Of a stretch of 64,000 nt of DNA, positions 48,274 through 58,798 are shown piece by piece. Each line of letters opens with the position of its first letter. Positions within the stretch are counted from its first letter, which is position 1. A program made the translations under genes and the position numbers. The notes beneath the pieces were generated by a model, which was not told where the DNA came from, did no database searches, and saw nothing but the letters and a program-made list of their open reading frames with translations. The stretch covers positions 22,092,392-22,156,391 of the forward strand of contig QCXZ01000003.1 of the NCBI GenBank assembly GCA_025024175.1, read 5' to 3'. Origin of the DNA: Rhyzopertha dominica. Lineage: Eukaryota; Arthropoda; Insecta; Coleoptera; Bostrichidae.

Positions 48274-48687
48274 GGCTGGGATCCTGGAGAGAGAGAGAGA
48301 AAAAGATATATTCGAGTTAACGACAGAAAGAGAACAACCTATTTTTACAAAACAGCACCACCTAAAGACTACTGAATATTTATGGATAAGTGAATGCTTA
48401 TCTGAAAGATAAAAGATTTAGGTACCGCCTAAAGTATTTCTCAAATAAATATACTTAATATTTTTGTTATAATTGCTAATTGCGAGATCTACCTTTCAGA
48501 CTAGTGTAGGCTAAACTTTTACGAATTTTGATTATTGCACCACTTAGTTTGCTTATCTGAAAATATCGACCGCGGGCTTTCAAATAAGACCATTTTAATA
48601 AATATCGGTGCAGTAATTATGGAGTGGTCCTGTTTTGTAAAATAATTATTTCGGATGGATCTTTCCTCTCTCTTCAGGATCCCAGCC
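48274..48687. mobile_element. 414-bp MITE flanked by TTAA
   Basis: Ends GGCTGGGATCCTG and CAGGATCCCAGCC are perfect inverted repeats that extend with gagagagag and its complement. TTAA lies on each side (48270-48273 and 48688-48691). This fits a piggyBac-type TTAA target, but a Harbinger-type TTA/TAA target with termini one base longer cannot be excluded. No coding content. Confidence 0.75.
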
Positions 48688-48980
48688 TTAATTTCTTCAT
48701 CACATGAATGTTTTGATTAGAAGCTGGATATATAATGCAAGAAAGAATGCTGAGAATACAACTTTGCTTCAATTTTTGCCAAGTAGTTTATGTGAACTGG
48801 GTACCAAGGCCTAATAGAACTGTTCGAGCTTTGATAATTTTAAAGTATTCTATAAGCTTTAAAACAGAAATATTGGCCTGTGCAAGCAGTAAAGGATAAA
48901 AGCTGTGCAAAAAGTATAAACCACTCTTCCACGACATTCTGCTAATGAGCCATAATAATCAACCGTTACAAACCCTTCAG

Positions 48981-49380
48981 GACTATCTATGATAATGGGT
49001 GGCATTGATTCATTATAAAGTACAATTTCTAAACAACACTATTTTTTCTAGGAATTTCTACTCTGGGTATCCAATCATATTCACACAACAGAAATTTGAA
49101 AAAAGCGTGAAAACTATTGGACGGGTGTAGTTACTATTGGTTTAGAACGCAAGAACGTTTTAGGTATAAGTGAAATAATGGACTATCTATGATAATGGGT
49201 GGCATTGATTCATTATAAAGTACAATTTCTAAACAACACTATTTTTTCTAGGAATTTCTACTCTGGGCACCCAATCATATTCACACAACAGAAATTTGAA
49301 AAAAGCGTGAAAACTATTGGACGGGTGTAGTTACTATTGGTTTAGAACGCAAGAACGTTTTAGGTATAAGTGAAATAATG
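48981..49380. repeat. 200-bp tandem duplication
   Basis: 48981-49180 and 49181-49380 are identical except for two changes (gggtatcc against gggcaccc). Either a recent tandem duplication or an assembly artefact. No coding content. Confidence 0.92.
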
Positions 49381-49889
49381 GACCCAACCAGGAACCGTTG
49401 AGTTAATCTCGGGACATATATTTTAGTAATATATGCAATGATTTTACACTATAATTTTCGAAAAACCCTACCACTTACTCAAACAGATTATCCTTAAGTG
49501 ATAATGCTTCTTCATAATTCAGGTATGTACATAATCGAATTTATTTAAGTATATCATCCATTAAGTCAAACGATCGCTCGAAAGTCGACATTCTTTTTCA
49601 TGCAGATTAAAATCCGGAATTCGTTAAACCAAAATGTGATAGTCAAACGTTCCTTTTTCGCCACTGTGTACACTAATTCAGGACCATGGACTTACCCTAT
49701 GGACAAATTTACACACGTTGTGGTGCTCTTCAACATCACGCAGGACAGTGTGACCGTAATTGGGTATTATCACTTTTTTTGAAAATTACGTAAAATGAAT
49801 CTTGAAGTGCATATATATCGCACGCCATGTTGAAAAAAACAAAAAAATATTTGTAGGTAGAGAATTTCAGGTCTGAAATATGAATCTTA

Positions 49890-50807
49890 GGATTCACCGC
49901 CAAAACGCTTCTATCCAAGGTTATTCAGCTGGTGACGTCAAGTGTCTCGTAAACATTACCGAGGAGCGTGCTGTTTAATGGTGTAGTATCATTTTTGTAT
50001 TGGAAAAACTTTTGTGTGGTGTTTATTGAAAGGACGGTGTAAAAGTTCGCACCAAAAAGTGATTTGTGTAGTTTTACAAGCATCTGTTATGTATGGAAAA
50101 CAAAACAAGTGTTGTTTTGTACATGGTTATAAAAGTACTTAAGTCAATACAGCTAACAAAATTTTTGTAACCGTTCCTCGAGATTATCAAGGTATGAAAA
50201 AGTTGTTTAAGGCCCCTAGACGTGATATGCCGAAATCGCAAAGTTTGTTTTTCTGTTGTGTTGCAAGTTTTATTATACTTTTTCAGGTTATAAGAGTTTT
50301 TTTTGTTATAGCTTGAAGAGGTTATGAAAAATTATATGAGTTTTAAGTTGATAGAGGGAAATGTTATAATAAAGAACGACGTTGTTCCCCATATATTCGA
50401 CTGTTAGCCAGACCGGAAACGAGCCGCAAGAGCATTTTTTATTCTTACATTTTTGTTTACAAATAGTATGTTTTCAACAACCCACTGGCACTGTGATCAA
50501 ATTATCAATGCTACGTTAATCTGATAAAAAGTTCACTTGTGCTGTTGCTTTTACGTTCCTCATCTCCGCCGCGTCGCTGTACACAAAATCCATAACAATG
50601 TACATGCCTTCAGAAGTCATAACTCATAAGTATTTCGCTTTTTCTTGGCGTATTTTAATTCGCTTGTCACAAAATGAACGCAAACAACAAACTGATAAAT
50701 TGCCGGGCAGAGGCTGACGGGTAACGCGCTGACCCCAGATGTAAACAAGCGGCCATTTACAAGACACCTGACGTCACAGCCAGTATGTTCGCGTTTTGGC
50801 GGTCCCT
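49890..50807 (+). mobile_element. TTA-flanked DNA transposon with THAP-like remnant
   Basis: Inverted ends share ACCGCCAAAACGC and, further in, tgacgtca.gtgtct.gtaaa. TTA lies on both sides (49887-49889 and 50808-50810). The length of 918 bp and a THAP-like remnant suggest an ISL2EU or other Harbinger-related non-autonomous element; the superfamily call is tentative. Confidence 0.68.
50089..50275 (+). pseudogene. THAP-like zinc-finger fragment with one stop
   Basis: The frame reads KCCFVHGYKST, stop, then KIFVTVPRDYQGMKKLFKAP and FFCCVAS. The order Cys, short gap, Cys or His, F.VP, a W/L position and a final Cys resembles a THAP domain, which occurs in several transposon proteins. The in-frame stop (50140-50142) and the lack of downstream protein mean it is dead. 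Confidence 0.4.
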
Positions 50808-50810
50808 TTA

Positions 50811-52394
50811 AATATTCACATTTTTAATATTAAAAATACACCTTACAATCCATTTTTTCGAATTTATAAGCCGTCACAGCTGTTTTGTGGATTAGATGCT
50901 ACCTATTAATATGCAATTTAATAAAATATAAATACATGGTAAATATCCAATTCACATAAATCGTGACATAGTTCTAATTTGGTTTGTTGCCAACATTTTC
51001 ACTAACATAAGTTCCGGAAACACAATTTGACTCGTCCTGGCCGGTTTTGCGAAATTTAATGCATGGAAATAAGCTCGGGAGGAGGGCTTATCATTTCTGG
51101 GAAAACCTATCCTCCTTAGGACCTCCTTTAAAAGTTTTCCGATAATCGTGCCCTATATCATCTGTATTCATCTAGTAGTACAAGTCCTGATTACATTTTA
51201 GCTTTAAAAACAGAAATAATTCAATTTTGTGTTCTAATTTTTTTCCTGTTTCAACCAGTAGACGTACAGTTATCAACACAAGAAAAAATTATGCGTCTTT
51301 TAACGTTTAATCTGCATCAATGATTGACCTGATTAGGGGTACCTATTTTATAAGCACCCGTATATAAATATGTTTTTCCTGTAACATTTAGGTACATTTC
51401 TGGAACACTGAGGATTTAGTCTAGGGAATTTTATTGCTTATAATTTATCTGAAACTATTAGCTTCTTTTGTAAAACTCTGGATTATTTATGCGTGTGTTT
51501 GCTTTTTGTGAGTATTTGATTAGGTTTTTTAATAAGAAAACTTGTATTCTGTCACTACGTATCGAAGTTATTTTTTGCCTCTTATCTGAAATATGCTACT
51601 ACCTGTATTCTACCATCGATAGTTGCTACTATCTACTAATTTCGACCCTTTGTTGAGTTGTCCACATCTTGAGAACTGCTCTCAACCTTAATGGAACGTA
51701 ATAGTAAGTGATATTAAGGAACGTTCGTGTCAGTGTCCATATTCCAAAGAAATATCCACGAGCAGCACGTGTGCTAGATTATTTTTATTATAGCCAGAGT
51801 TAGTGACAAGAGACACATTCAAAACGACCCTGAAAAATTATACAAACGTTTATTGCAGTCGACATCCCGGGGATATTGAAATTTTTGTTGTTCGCAGAAT
51901 TCTTTACCTTTAGAGCGTAGTTATTTCGATTTCAAGTCGAGATATTCAGCAAAATTATGAGTGGCAAAAGTGCGCCGTGTTCGTATCGTAGATGGATCAT
52001 TTGATACGCTAGGATGGATGTCCTGGATGACAGGCGGTCGACTGTCTACACGATGCTGCAGAGATTTAGTTTCAAGCTAGCGGCTTGTTGCCGTTATCTG
52101 CGTCAAAGTTCATCTGTCGCGTGCCATTTATTACACAGGTACTACCGGTATAACATAAAACATGCCGTTTTAGTCGGTTGTGGCGGAAGAACAATTTTGC
52201 ATATCTATATCAACATAGATACAATTCATAGTTTTGTCTGATAACAATACATAGCAAAAGAAATACCGTGCTCCACAATCATATATTCAACAGATGACAG
52301 TACTGCGACTTTCGCAACATATCTATGCTTTGTTAAACCTTCAAATTACCTCAATTTGTCTTTCAAAAATTTGTATACTTTGTATTGCATATAA
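50811..52394. other. Intergenic, nothing recognised
   Basis: A 75-codon frame at 52014-52241 has no motif. No terminal repeats seen. Confidence 0.4.
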
Positions 52395-52531
52395 ACCAGT
52401 GTACAGTAGGCATTTATGCCGCTCCCGCATATAACATCGGGCCGGTCATCCAGGCTGGGTTGGACGAGTTGCTGCTTGTGGATTCCCACGTAGTACATGT
52501 TACGGGAAGCTGAGGGTTGGAATAGGAAGGT
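52395..52531. repeat. Dispersed repeat, copy 2 of 2 in the window
   Basis: Same family and orientation as 15512-15648. The minus strand reads QPSLDDRPDVICGSGIN, against QPSVDGWPGGISGS in the other copy. Confidence 0.55.
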
Positions 52532-54239
52532 CTGTAGTTGTGTACAGACTTAGGACTTCTGTATTTATTATTTTTTTCTTCTCTTGGCCTTTGCAAGTGG
52601 CAGTTATGATTCCTGTGCCTTGCGTAGGTTGCTCCTGCGTGATGGTTTCAGCGCTTCTTTGGATAAATTCATATTATTTATTTCGTTCGCTTGTTGTAGC
52701 TTTCTGGGATATTTCTGTTCTGTATGCATTAGTTTATTTCCATTGGAGATTATTTGCAGTTGTCCAGATTTTCTGTACTCTGGCTTGTTTCCTTGTCTCC
52801 CTATTGAATATATAATATAGCGCTGTTGTAGTGGTTTCTTACTTCTGTTTGGAGCATATAGATAGTGTTTGTTTGTTCCTTAATGCTTTCGTTCTGATGA
52901 AATATTCTTGTACCCTATTGCATTCGAACTACTGTAGGTGTAGCAATTATGTTGTTGCCGTTATGACCTTCCCCTCCGAAGCCATCTTGTTCGGTGTCGT
53001 TTAGTATTGCCGGGATTCTGTTGGCCATTTCCATTGAATTGTATATTGGTCGTAGATCTTGCACAGTTCTTTTCGAAGCTACTTCAGAACTTCCATGTGT
53101 TTTGTAAAATGTGATTCACAGCTATTCATCTAATTTCTTTTTAGGACTTTTGTGTTCTTGTAGGGTAATATTCTCCCCCCCCCCTATATTTGATGAGCGA
53201 GAGTGTCTTGAACGCATTTTTCGTTTCTGTGGATTTTCTGTACCAAAATCACTTGTAACTTCCGCCATAACACATCTTATGTAATGTTAACCTTATAAGC
53301 CAGTTGTTTGATAATGAAACCATGCAAATAACAGGCCATACAAAAGCTGAGGCAATAGTAAAAAATACTTTGGGATAAAAAGCTTTGTAGTTAGTGTAAT
53401 ACAATGTTGTACACTGATATAACTGAATAAAACATGTGGAGTGATCTGTTAAGTCTGCAAATCTGTCCATGCTAGGATTTTGACGTTACCTCTACAATTA
53501 CGGTAATTTTTCAAGACAGTTTGTAGTTCCGAATGTACCCTCTAAATATTGCATTTGATATATCCTTGCTAAGGTCACTGCATTGTAAGGTACCGCCAAC
53601 TCAGACAGAATTATACTTTCCTCTATCGTGAGAGCGAGAGATGGGATAGAAACCATACCACCATATATATACGTTGCACCCGCTGTCGGTAGGTACCTAT
53701 CGGGATTCAGGGTCTTAATCTTACCAAACAGCACATGAGGCATCTGATGAACGGTAAGGAAATTTTACTGATCGGTACTCCATAACGTTTTTTTTTGTTT
53801 TGTCCTCGTGCAAAATGTTTAACATAGATACATGGATGAGACATAGTAGATGTCAAATATTCGTAATTCGCTTCTTTAGAAATGTACAAATAGATACGGT
53901 CAAAGCATTTTTTTTTATTGGTCGGTATGGTATTGAAGTTCGTTTGAACAGATTACAGAGCATATGTGTCGGAATGAAATAAGGGACAAATCCAAGAAAG
54001 TGATTCTATAATCGAACTAGATACCTTCATTCAAAGAAGTTTGTAACGTTGGGCATTCAGCTCTCCTTCCAAATAAATGCGGAAATCCCAAACACACACA
54101 CACACACACCACTTTCAACAACTGGGGCAGGAAGAAACTGTCAGGTATTGATGAAAAGCCTGGGTAGCATACTTTGTGACAAGAAAGCAGAAATAAAGCC
54201 CTAGGAAGCCTGTTGAAATCGACGATTGTTCTCTACGAT
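52532..54239. other. Gene-poor stretch with two simple repeats
   Basis: A C run lies at about 53175-53184 and a (CA)n run at about 54093-54110. Overlapping frames near 52540-52820 are hydrophobic but overlap each other and show no family. Confidence 0.4.
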
Positions 54240-54259
54240 TCAACTGGTATTTCTCTTCC

Positions 54260-54352
54260 GCCATGTTTAAGAGTCAAAATCTCAGTAGGCGAAAAAAATA
54301 GTTATACTGTAAGATAGTGTTATTTTTCTGAGAGGTTGCCCACATAATGCGA
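54260..54352. repeat. Terminal fragment of the 20114-20701 repeat family
   Basis: It shares atgtttaagag, tgtaa.atag.gttat and the end aggttgccca.ataatgcg.gaca with 20605-20697, in the same orientation. The beginning of the element is not identifiable here. Confidence 0.65.
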
Positions 54353-54374
54353 GACATTGACAAGTCATTGACCG

Positions 54375-54462
54375 ATACCCCGATATCGATACTTAGTAGA
54401 ACCGATACTTTTTGTTTCGATACTATAAGCGTAAGTCATCAGTATCGATATCAAATATCGAT
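54375..54462. promoter_or_regulatory. Cluster of TATCGATA (DRE-like) motifs
   Basis: TATCGATA occurs exactly at 54384-54391 and 54443-54450, with further cgata.. and tatcgat words between and after. This octamer is the DREF site in flies. No downstream gene is convincing, and the cluster lies right after a repeat end, so it may equally be the subterminal part of a transposon. Confidence 0.3.
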
Positions 54463-54479
54463 CCTTTTGCTCCGATACA

Positions 54480-57060
54480 GTATCCCAGGACCACCAGTTC
54501 GCAGACGTATCTATTCACCATAAAATTGTATCGTGTACTGTGCACACCTACCCAAGTGTTTTGTTCGAACGTCTATTTTAGAGCACATGTGAAATCAACA
54601 CCCACGACACGCGACATGGAGGTTGTACCGATAGATTCGCAGCTCCAGCATTCGCAAGCTGTCGCGATGGAATAGCTATGTAAACACAACATAACGTATG
54701 ACACATGTTCTATTACAAGTTGCATATAGTTATCCCTGCCAAGTAACCTCAGTGGGTGTGTAAAATGTGATTTATGACATTGTCCACTGCGCACAGTGAA
54801 CAGAAGTTTACGCTGTGTAGGGAGCTTACTATACGTTGTGTTTATAGGTAAAGTATAAAAATCTTGCAGGCAAATATTCACTTTGTTCCTTATATTCGAA
54901 AGCCGTAAATCATGTGGAAGCAGGTGCTGTGCGGAACTATGTAACCACAATAATAAGAGCTGGTAGGACGAAGTTTTGTTGAGCATACTGTAATATCTTA
55001 CTATTTGCTTTTGTTTACTAAACCGTATATTACGGTCGTGAGGGTAGCTCTGAAAACATCATAGTTACTCAAGTCAGAATTGTTATATATTCTTGTTGCC
55101 ACATCAATTGTCATGGGCGTACCCAGCTTTTGGTCTAAGAGGAGGCAAAGCAGGAAATACCCTTACTGAATAATTCAACATAAATAAAAATGTGCCTTTA
55201 TAGGATTAGGTACCTAACCCAAGGTGACTTAAAACATCTTCTCTGAAGACACAAGTTTTTTTGTTTTTTATATATACTGATCTTAAAAGCTCGTTTATTT
55301 CCAATTCAATTATTGATGATATCAGTTAGGCGATATGTAGCGCATTCAGTTGCATGTCTATCACGTTTAACAAAAGATGAGTTGATACATTTTATTTGGA
55401 AGAATCAAGATCCGTGATCCACATAATCTATAGTAATGTCAAACGAAGTACTAAAGAAATATAAATTTCGCCCCTACTAATAGAACCACGTTTTATGATT
55501 TGGAATTCGCACATACTAAATATTAATTAATTAACCGATGCGCATTTTAGTTTCAACTTTTCGCATTAGAATCTTCAGAATTGTAAGTTAGGAGTGAATA
55601 GGTAGTTAGTATAGATAAAAAATTATCAAAATTGAGAATGATGAAGCAATCTGGTCGTGAAACAGTACCTAAGACTGTAACGATTTAAGCTGCTGGTTTA
55701 GCTAATCTTAGTTGAACTTCAAAATACAAGTTATAAGCCCCAGCATTACGCGTCAGCTGGCCAAACTCCACCAATCAGCATTAAATTGATGGCCGTTTTA
55801 TCTCTAACAATTTTTACTCATACATCTAATTTTACTCAAATTTCTGCATAATTTTAAAACCACCATTTGTTATTGTTCTCAAGCAGCAAAAATCCTTTCG
55901 TGTATTATATTCATCTTGCTGGCTGTCATTGATTTGCAAAATATGGCTGAATATCGCCAAAAACGCATGTTAAATTTTTTTACGGAATTTACTTGACTAT
56001 ACTGAAATCTACAGGGATTAACAATTAAACGCACAGTATAAATTATTACAAATATAGGTACTCCTTTATAATTAAACCGTTATCGCATTGATCTTATATC
56101 TTAAATAGATCAAATTTGAGTACTTCTTTTTGCTCTTTAGGTAAAATAATGACCAGGCCATAAATCGAAATAGCAGCAGTGCTTTTGAGCCAATTATATA
56201 AGTGCTAGATAATAACCAGACACCGCAACACGACGATTTTGTACACATTATGAGTAGGTAGGTACTGTATAAAATCAGAATTAGATAGTTGCATAAAATT
56301 ATGCAAGACATGCTTTGTTATGCATGAACACAGTACAGATTATACGATCTTTTATTTAGACTGAGCCTTTGGGTTTATTTGATTATCACATTTTTCATTT
56401 AGCTATTATTAATTTTTAATTTAAACCAACCTCCGTAGTCCGACAGTGCATTGCTTCCAGAAATTAACCCAGCACTTAATATTTTATTAAGCCTCATTTA
56501 AATTAACTGAAATATATTTAATACGTTTTTCAAAGAGTCTTTGGTATACTGGCATTTTAACAGCACACCGGGTTTTAATTCGTGCTTATAATACTACTGT
56601 ATTCCTAAAACTTACATTAAATAGACTTTCGTAACTCTTCGTTCGGATGGATATGATATTTCTTATTTTTTTTTGTTTCTTACCGCCAAATACAAATATG
56701 TGACCGATTCTGTGTATTCCACGTAACAGAATCATGCATAGTTGAACAATCCCTATAAAAAAACACATTAGAAAAGCTGCACAAAGTAGAAATCGTATTA
56801 TGACTTCTGACCAGAATAAGCTTGGAAACCGTTTGACGACAACCTATTGAATGTCATTTTCATAGGTCAAATATGAGTTCTGGATGAAAATTGTCAAATA
56901 CGCTTGTCTATAAATTTTACTTCATTAACAATTTCGTAAATACGTACTTAATTAATCAGCTAAATGTATGGAAGGTGGGAAGGGCCTAGAGTTGGCAGTC
57001 CAGGCCCAGAGGGGGNAGCTGCCTCCCCCTTGCCCTTCCTTCGGTACAACCATGTCAATT
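54480..57060. other. Gene-poor stretch before the gypsy element
   Basis: The minus-strand frame 54573-54986 (137 codons) has no recognised domain and I doubt it. Near 55113 the phrase catgggcgtacccagctttt is of the kind found in dispersed repeats. Nothing else is supportable. Confidence 0.4.
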
Positions 57061-57065
57061 GTTAT

Positions 57066-57226
57066 TGTAGTATCTAAGCGACCGTTGTTAGTTATGTAAG
57101 TTGTTTCGGCCGGGTCTGGTGTTAGTTGTATAAGTTATGTTCAATTGTAATGGGGATTCATTCAATAAATGTTTGAGCAAGAGGACGGTTGTTTCAATTG
57201 TGTGTCCGCATATCAGTGATTTTACA
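57066..57226 (+). repeat. 5' LTR
   Basis: 161 bp, TGTAGTATC...GATTTTACA. Contains caataaatg near 57165, a possible polyadenylation signal. Matches the 3' LTR base for base by eye. Confidence 0.95.
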
Positions 57227-57240
57227 GTGGCGACGAGGAT
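57227..57240 (+). other. Primer-binding site region
   Basis: gtggcgacgaggat follows the LTR directly, the usual place and wording of a gypsy primer-binding site. The primer tRNA was not determined. Confidence 0.7.
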
Positions 57241-57330
57241 AAACGTTAGATTGGAAGTCTAATCACTTTGTATAATAAAAGTAAGTATTAACCAACCTAT
57301 TTAGAAAGCAGTTCGAAAGGTGCACAAAAA

Positions 57331-57469
57331 AAAGGGACGAAGGTCCAGAGAATAAAGGGACGAAGGTCCAGAGAATAAAGGGACGAAGGTCCATACAATA
57401 AAGGGACAAAGGTCCATACAATAAAGGGACAAAGGTCCATACAATAAAGGGACAAAGGTCCATATAAAC
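57331..57469. repeat. 23-bp minisatellite in the gypsy leader
   Basis: Six units of aaagggacgaaggtccagagaat and variants (..caaaggtccatacaat), then degenerate copies to about 57540. The long minus-strand frames here with repeated W/TFVPL words are artefacts of this repeat. Confidence 0.92.
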
Positions 57470-57671
57470 AAGGGCAACGGTCCAACGAACAGAAAACAAG
57501 GGACGAAGGTCCAGATACACAAAAGACAAAGGTCCGAGCAGCAACGAAGTTCCCAACAAACAAACATAAAGAATGGTGTGCACCTTTCAGAAAACAAACA
57601 GACTTTAACATTTCGTAATTAAGCAGTGACGTTTAACGTTGTGATTCCCTTTACAGGGAACAGTGGAAGCA

Positions 57672-57830
57672 ATGAGTCACCCGATGAATGTACCGGCATT
57701 AGAAAATTTCGATTGCGATGGTGACGTTTGCTCTGTTGGTGTTAGATGGGACAAATGGAAAAGGGCATTTTCCATATACTTGGAAGCAGCTGGCATTGTA
57801 GACCCTTCAAAAAAAAGGGCCACCTGTTAA
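57672..57830 (+). CDS. gag N-terminal fragment, cut by insertion
   Basis: An ATG frame of 52 codons starts after the leader, with a VRWDKWKRAFSIYLEAAG-type segment normal for the start of gypsy Gag. It runs into the inserted DNA and ends at a stop created by the first bases of the insertion (57828-57830). Downstream of the insertion the gag-pol frame resumes, so this is the missing N-terminus of the large polyprotein. Confidence 0.85.
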   Translation: MSHPMNVPALENFDCDGDVCSVGVRWDKWKRAFSIYLEAAGIVDPSKKRATC

Positions 57831-58785
57831 ATGTCAATTTTTGTATCTGCGTTGTTATTAAAATAAAAGGTGTTTTTGTACGTTTATTAATTTCTTGCTA
57901 TGTTTAGAATCGCTGTTAATAAGATAAAAACTAAAATCGAACCGAATGCGTATGCGTGCGATTAACTGTTTTGGCGAGAAATATCAGCGTCGCGAGGAGA
58001 TGCAAAAGTAGGCAATGAGTATTGATGTGTCATTTTTGACAGAGAGAAATATTCTTGATTTTGGCTCAGTGAGAGCGAGGTCTTTGGCCATGATGTGCCT
58101 CAGGCAGTGAGAGTAAGGTCTTTGGCCATGATGTGCCTCAGGCAGTGAGAGTAAGGTCTTTGGCCATGATGTGCCTCAGGCAGTGAGAGTAAGGTCTTTG
58201 GCCATAATGTGCCTCAGGCAGTGAGAGTAAGGTCTTTGGCCATGATGTGCCTCAGGCAGTTTTAAACCCCTAGCGCAGAGTGCCCGGTTAACAGCCGTGG
58301 TTCCTTCGAGTGGGTGACTTGCATTCCGCGGGGTAATGCGGGCTGCTCGAATGACATAGTTCTGGTGGAGAGGGTAGCCTTATTAGGTGCCCCCGATCCG
58401 GGCTATTGGAATGCGACCCTATAGGCCTTAGGGTGAGCGTTCGGGGAAGCCTCTACTATTTCAGGTTGACACTAGCTAGTTGTTGAAGAGAGAAAACTAA
58501 CAAGGTATTCATAACCACCATTGATAAAGATGTAATCTCAGGGATGAAGCCATAGACAGGACAAGGATGAGGCCCTTGGGGTGAAAACCCCTCTGTGAGT
58601 CTTAAATGTATCTGTTTGAGTTTAACGGATGAGTAACTTATGTTTTGTTTTTGCATCTCCCGCGCATATGTGAAACCGCCTTGCCTGTCCACCGGAGTGA
58701 CCGCATTGTTATGACCCACGGATGAAGGCGGTGATAATGTAAGTTTTTCTTGATTATTCCCGCATTAGTTTTTCTATGTTTTTCA
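57825..58785. mobile_element. 961-bp insertion of unknown class within gag
   Basis: It lies between two gag halves, with cacc before (57821-57824) and after (58786-58789) as a probable 4-bp target duplication. The left end is tgttaaatgtcaatttttg; the right end is tttctatgtttttcacac. No matching inverted ends and no poly-A. It contains five 38-bp repeats and a GC-rich section near 58260-58460 that contrasts with both ends. No open frame of note. It may be a non-autonomous LINE-derived or other element; I cannot assign it. Confidence 0.75.
58067..58256. repeat. Five 38-bp tandem repeats
   Basis: Units start with cagtgagag at 58067, 58105, 58143, 58181 and 58219; a partial unit follows at 58257. 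Only one to three differences per unit, so the expansion is recent. Confidence 0.95.
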
Positions 58786-58798
58786 CACCCTCCTTCAT

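Noticed and set aside
53736..53765. CTGATGA...GAAA on the plus strand
   Set aside because: The interval acggtaag is not self-complementary and flanks do not pair; a chance match.
54573..54986. 137-codon minus-strand frame as a gene
   Set aside because: No recognisable domain and no splice or promoter support; it overlaps other frames on the plus strand.
57263..57611. Overlapping minus-strand frames rich in W/TFVPL words
   Set aside because: All three frames are open because of the 23-bp minisatellite in the gypsy leader, not because of coding.
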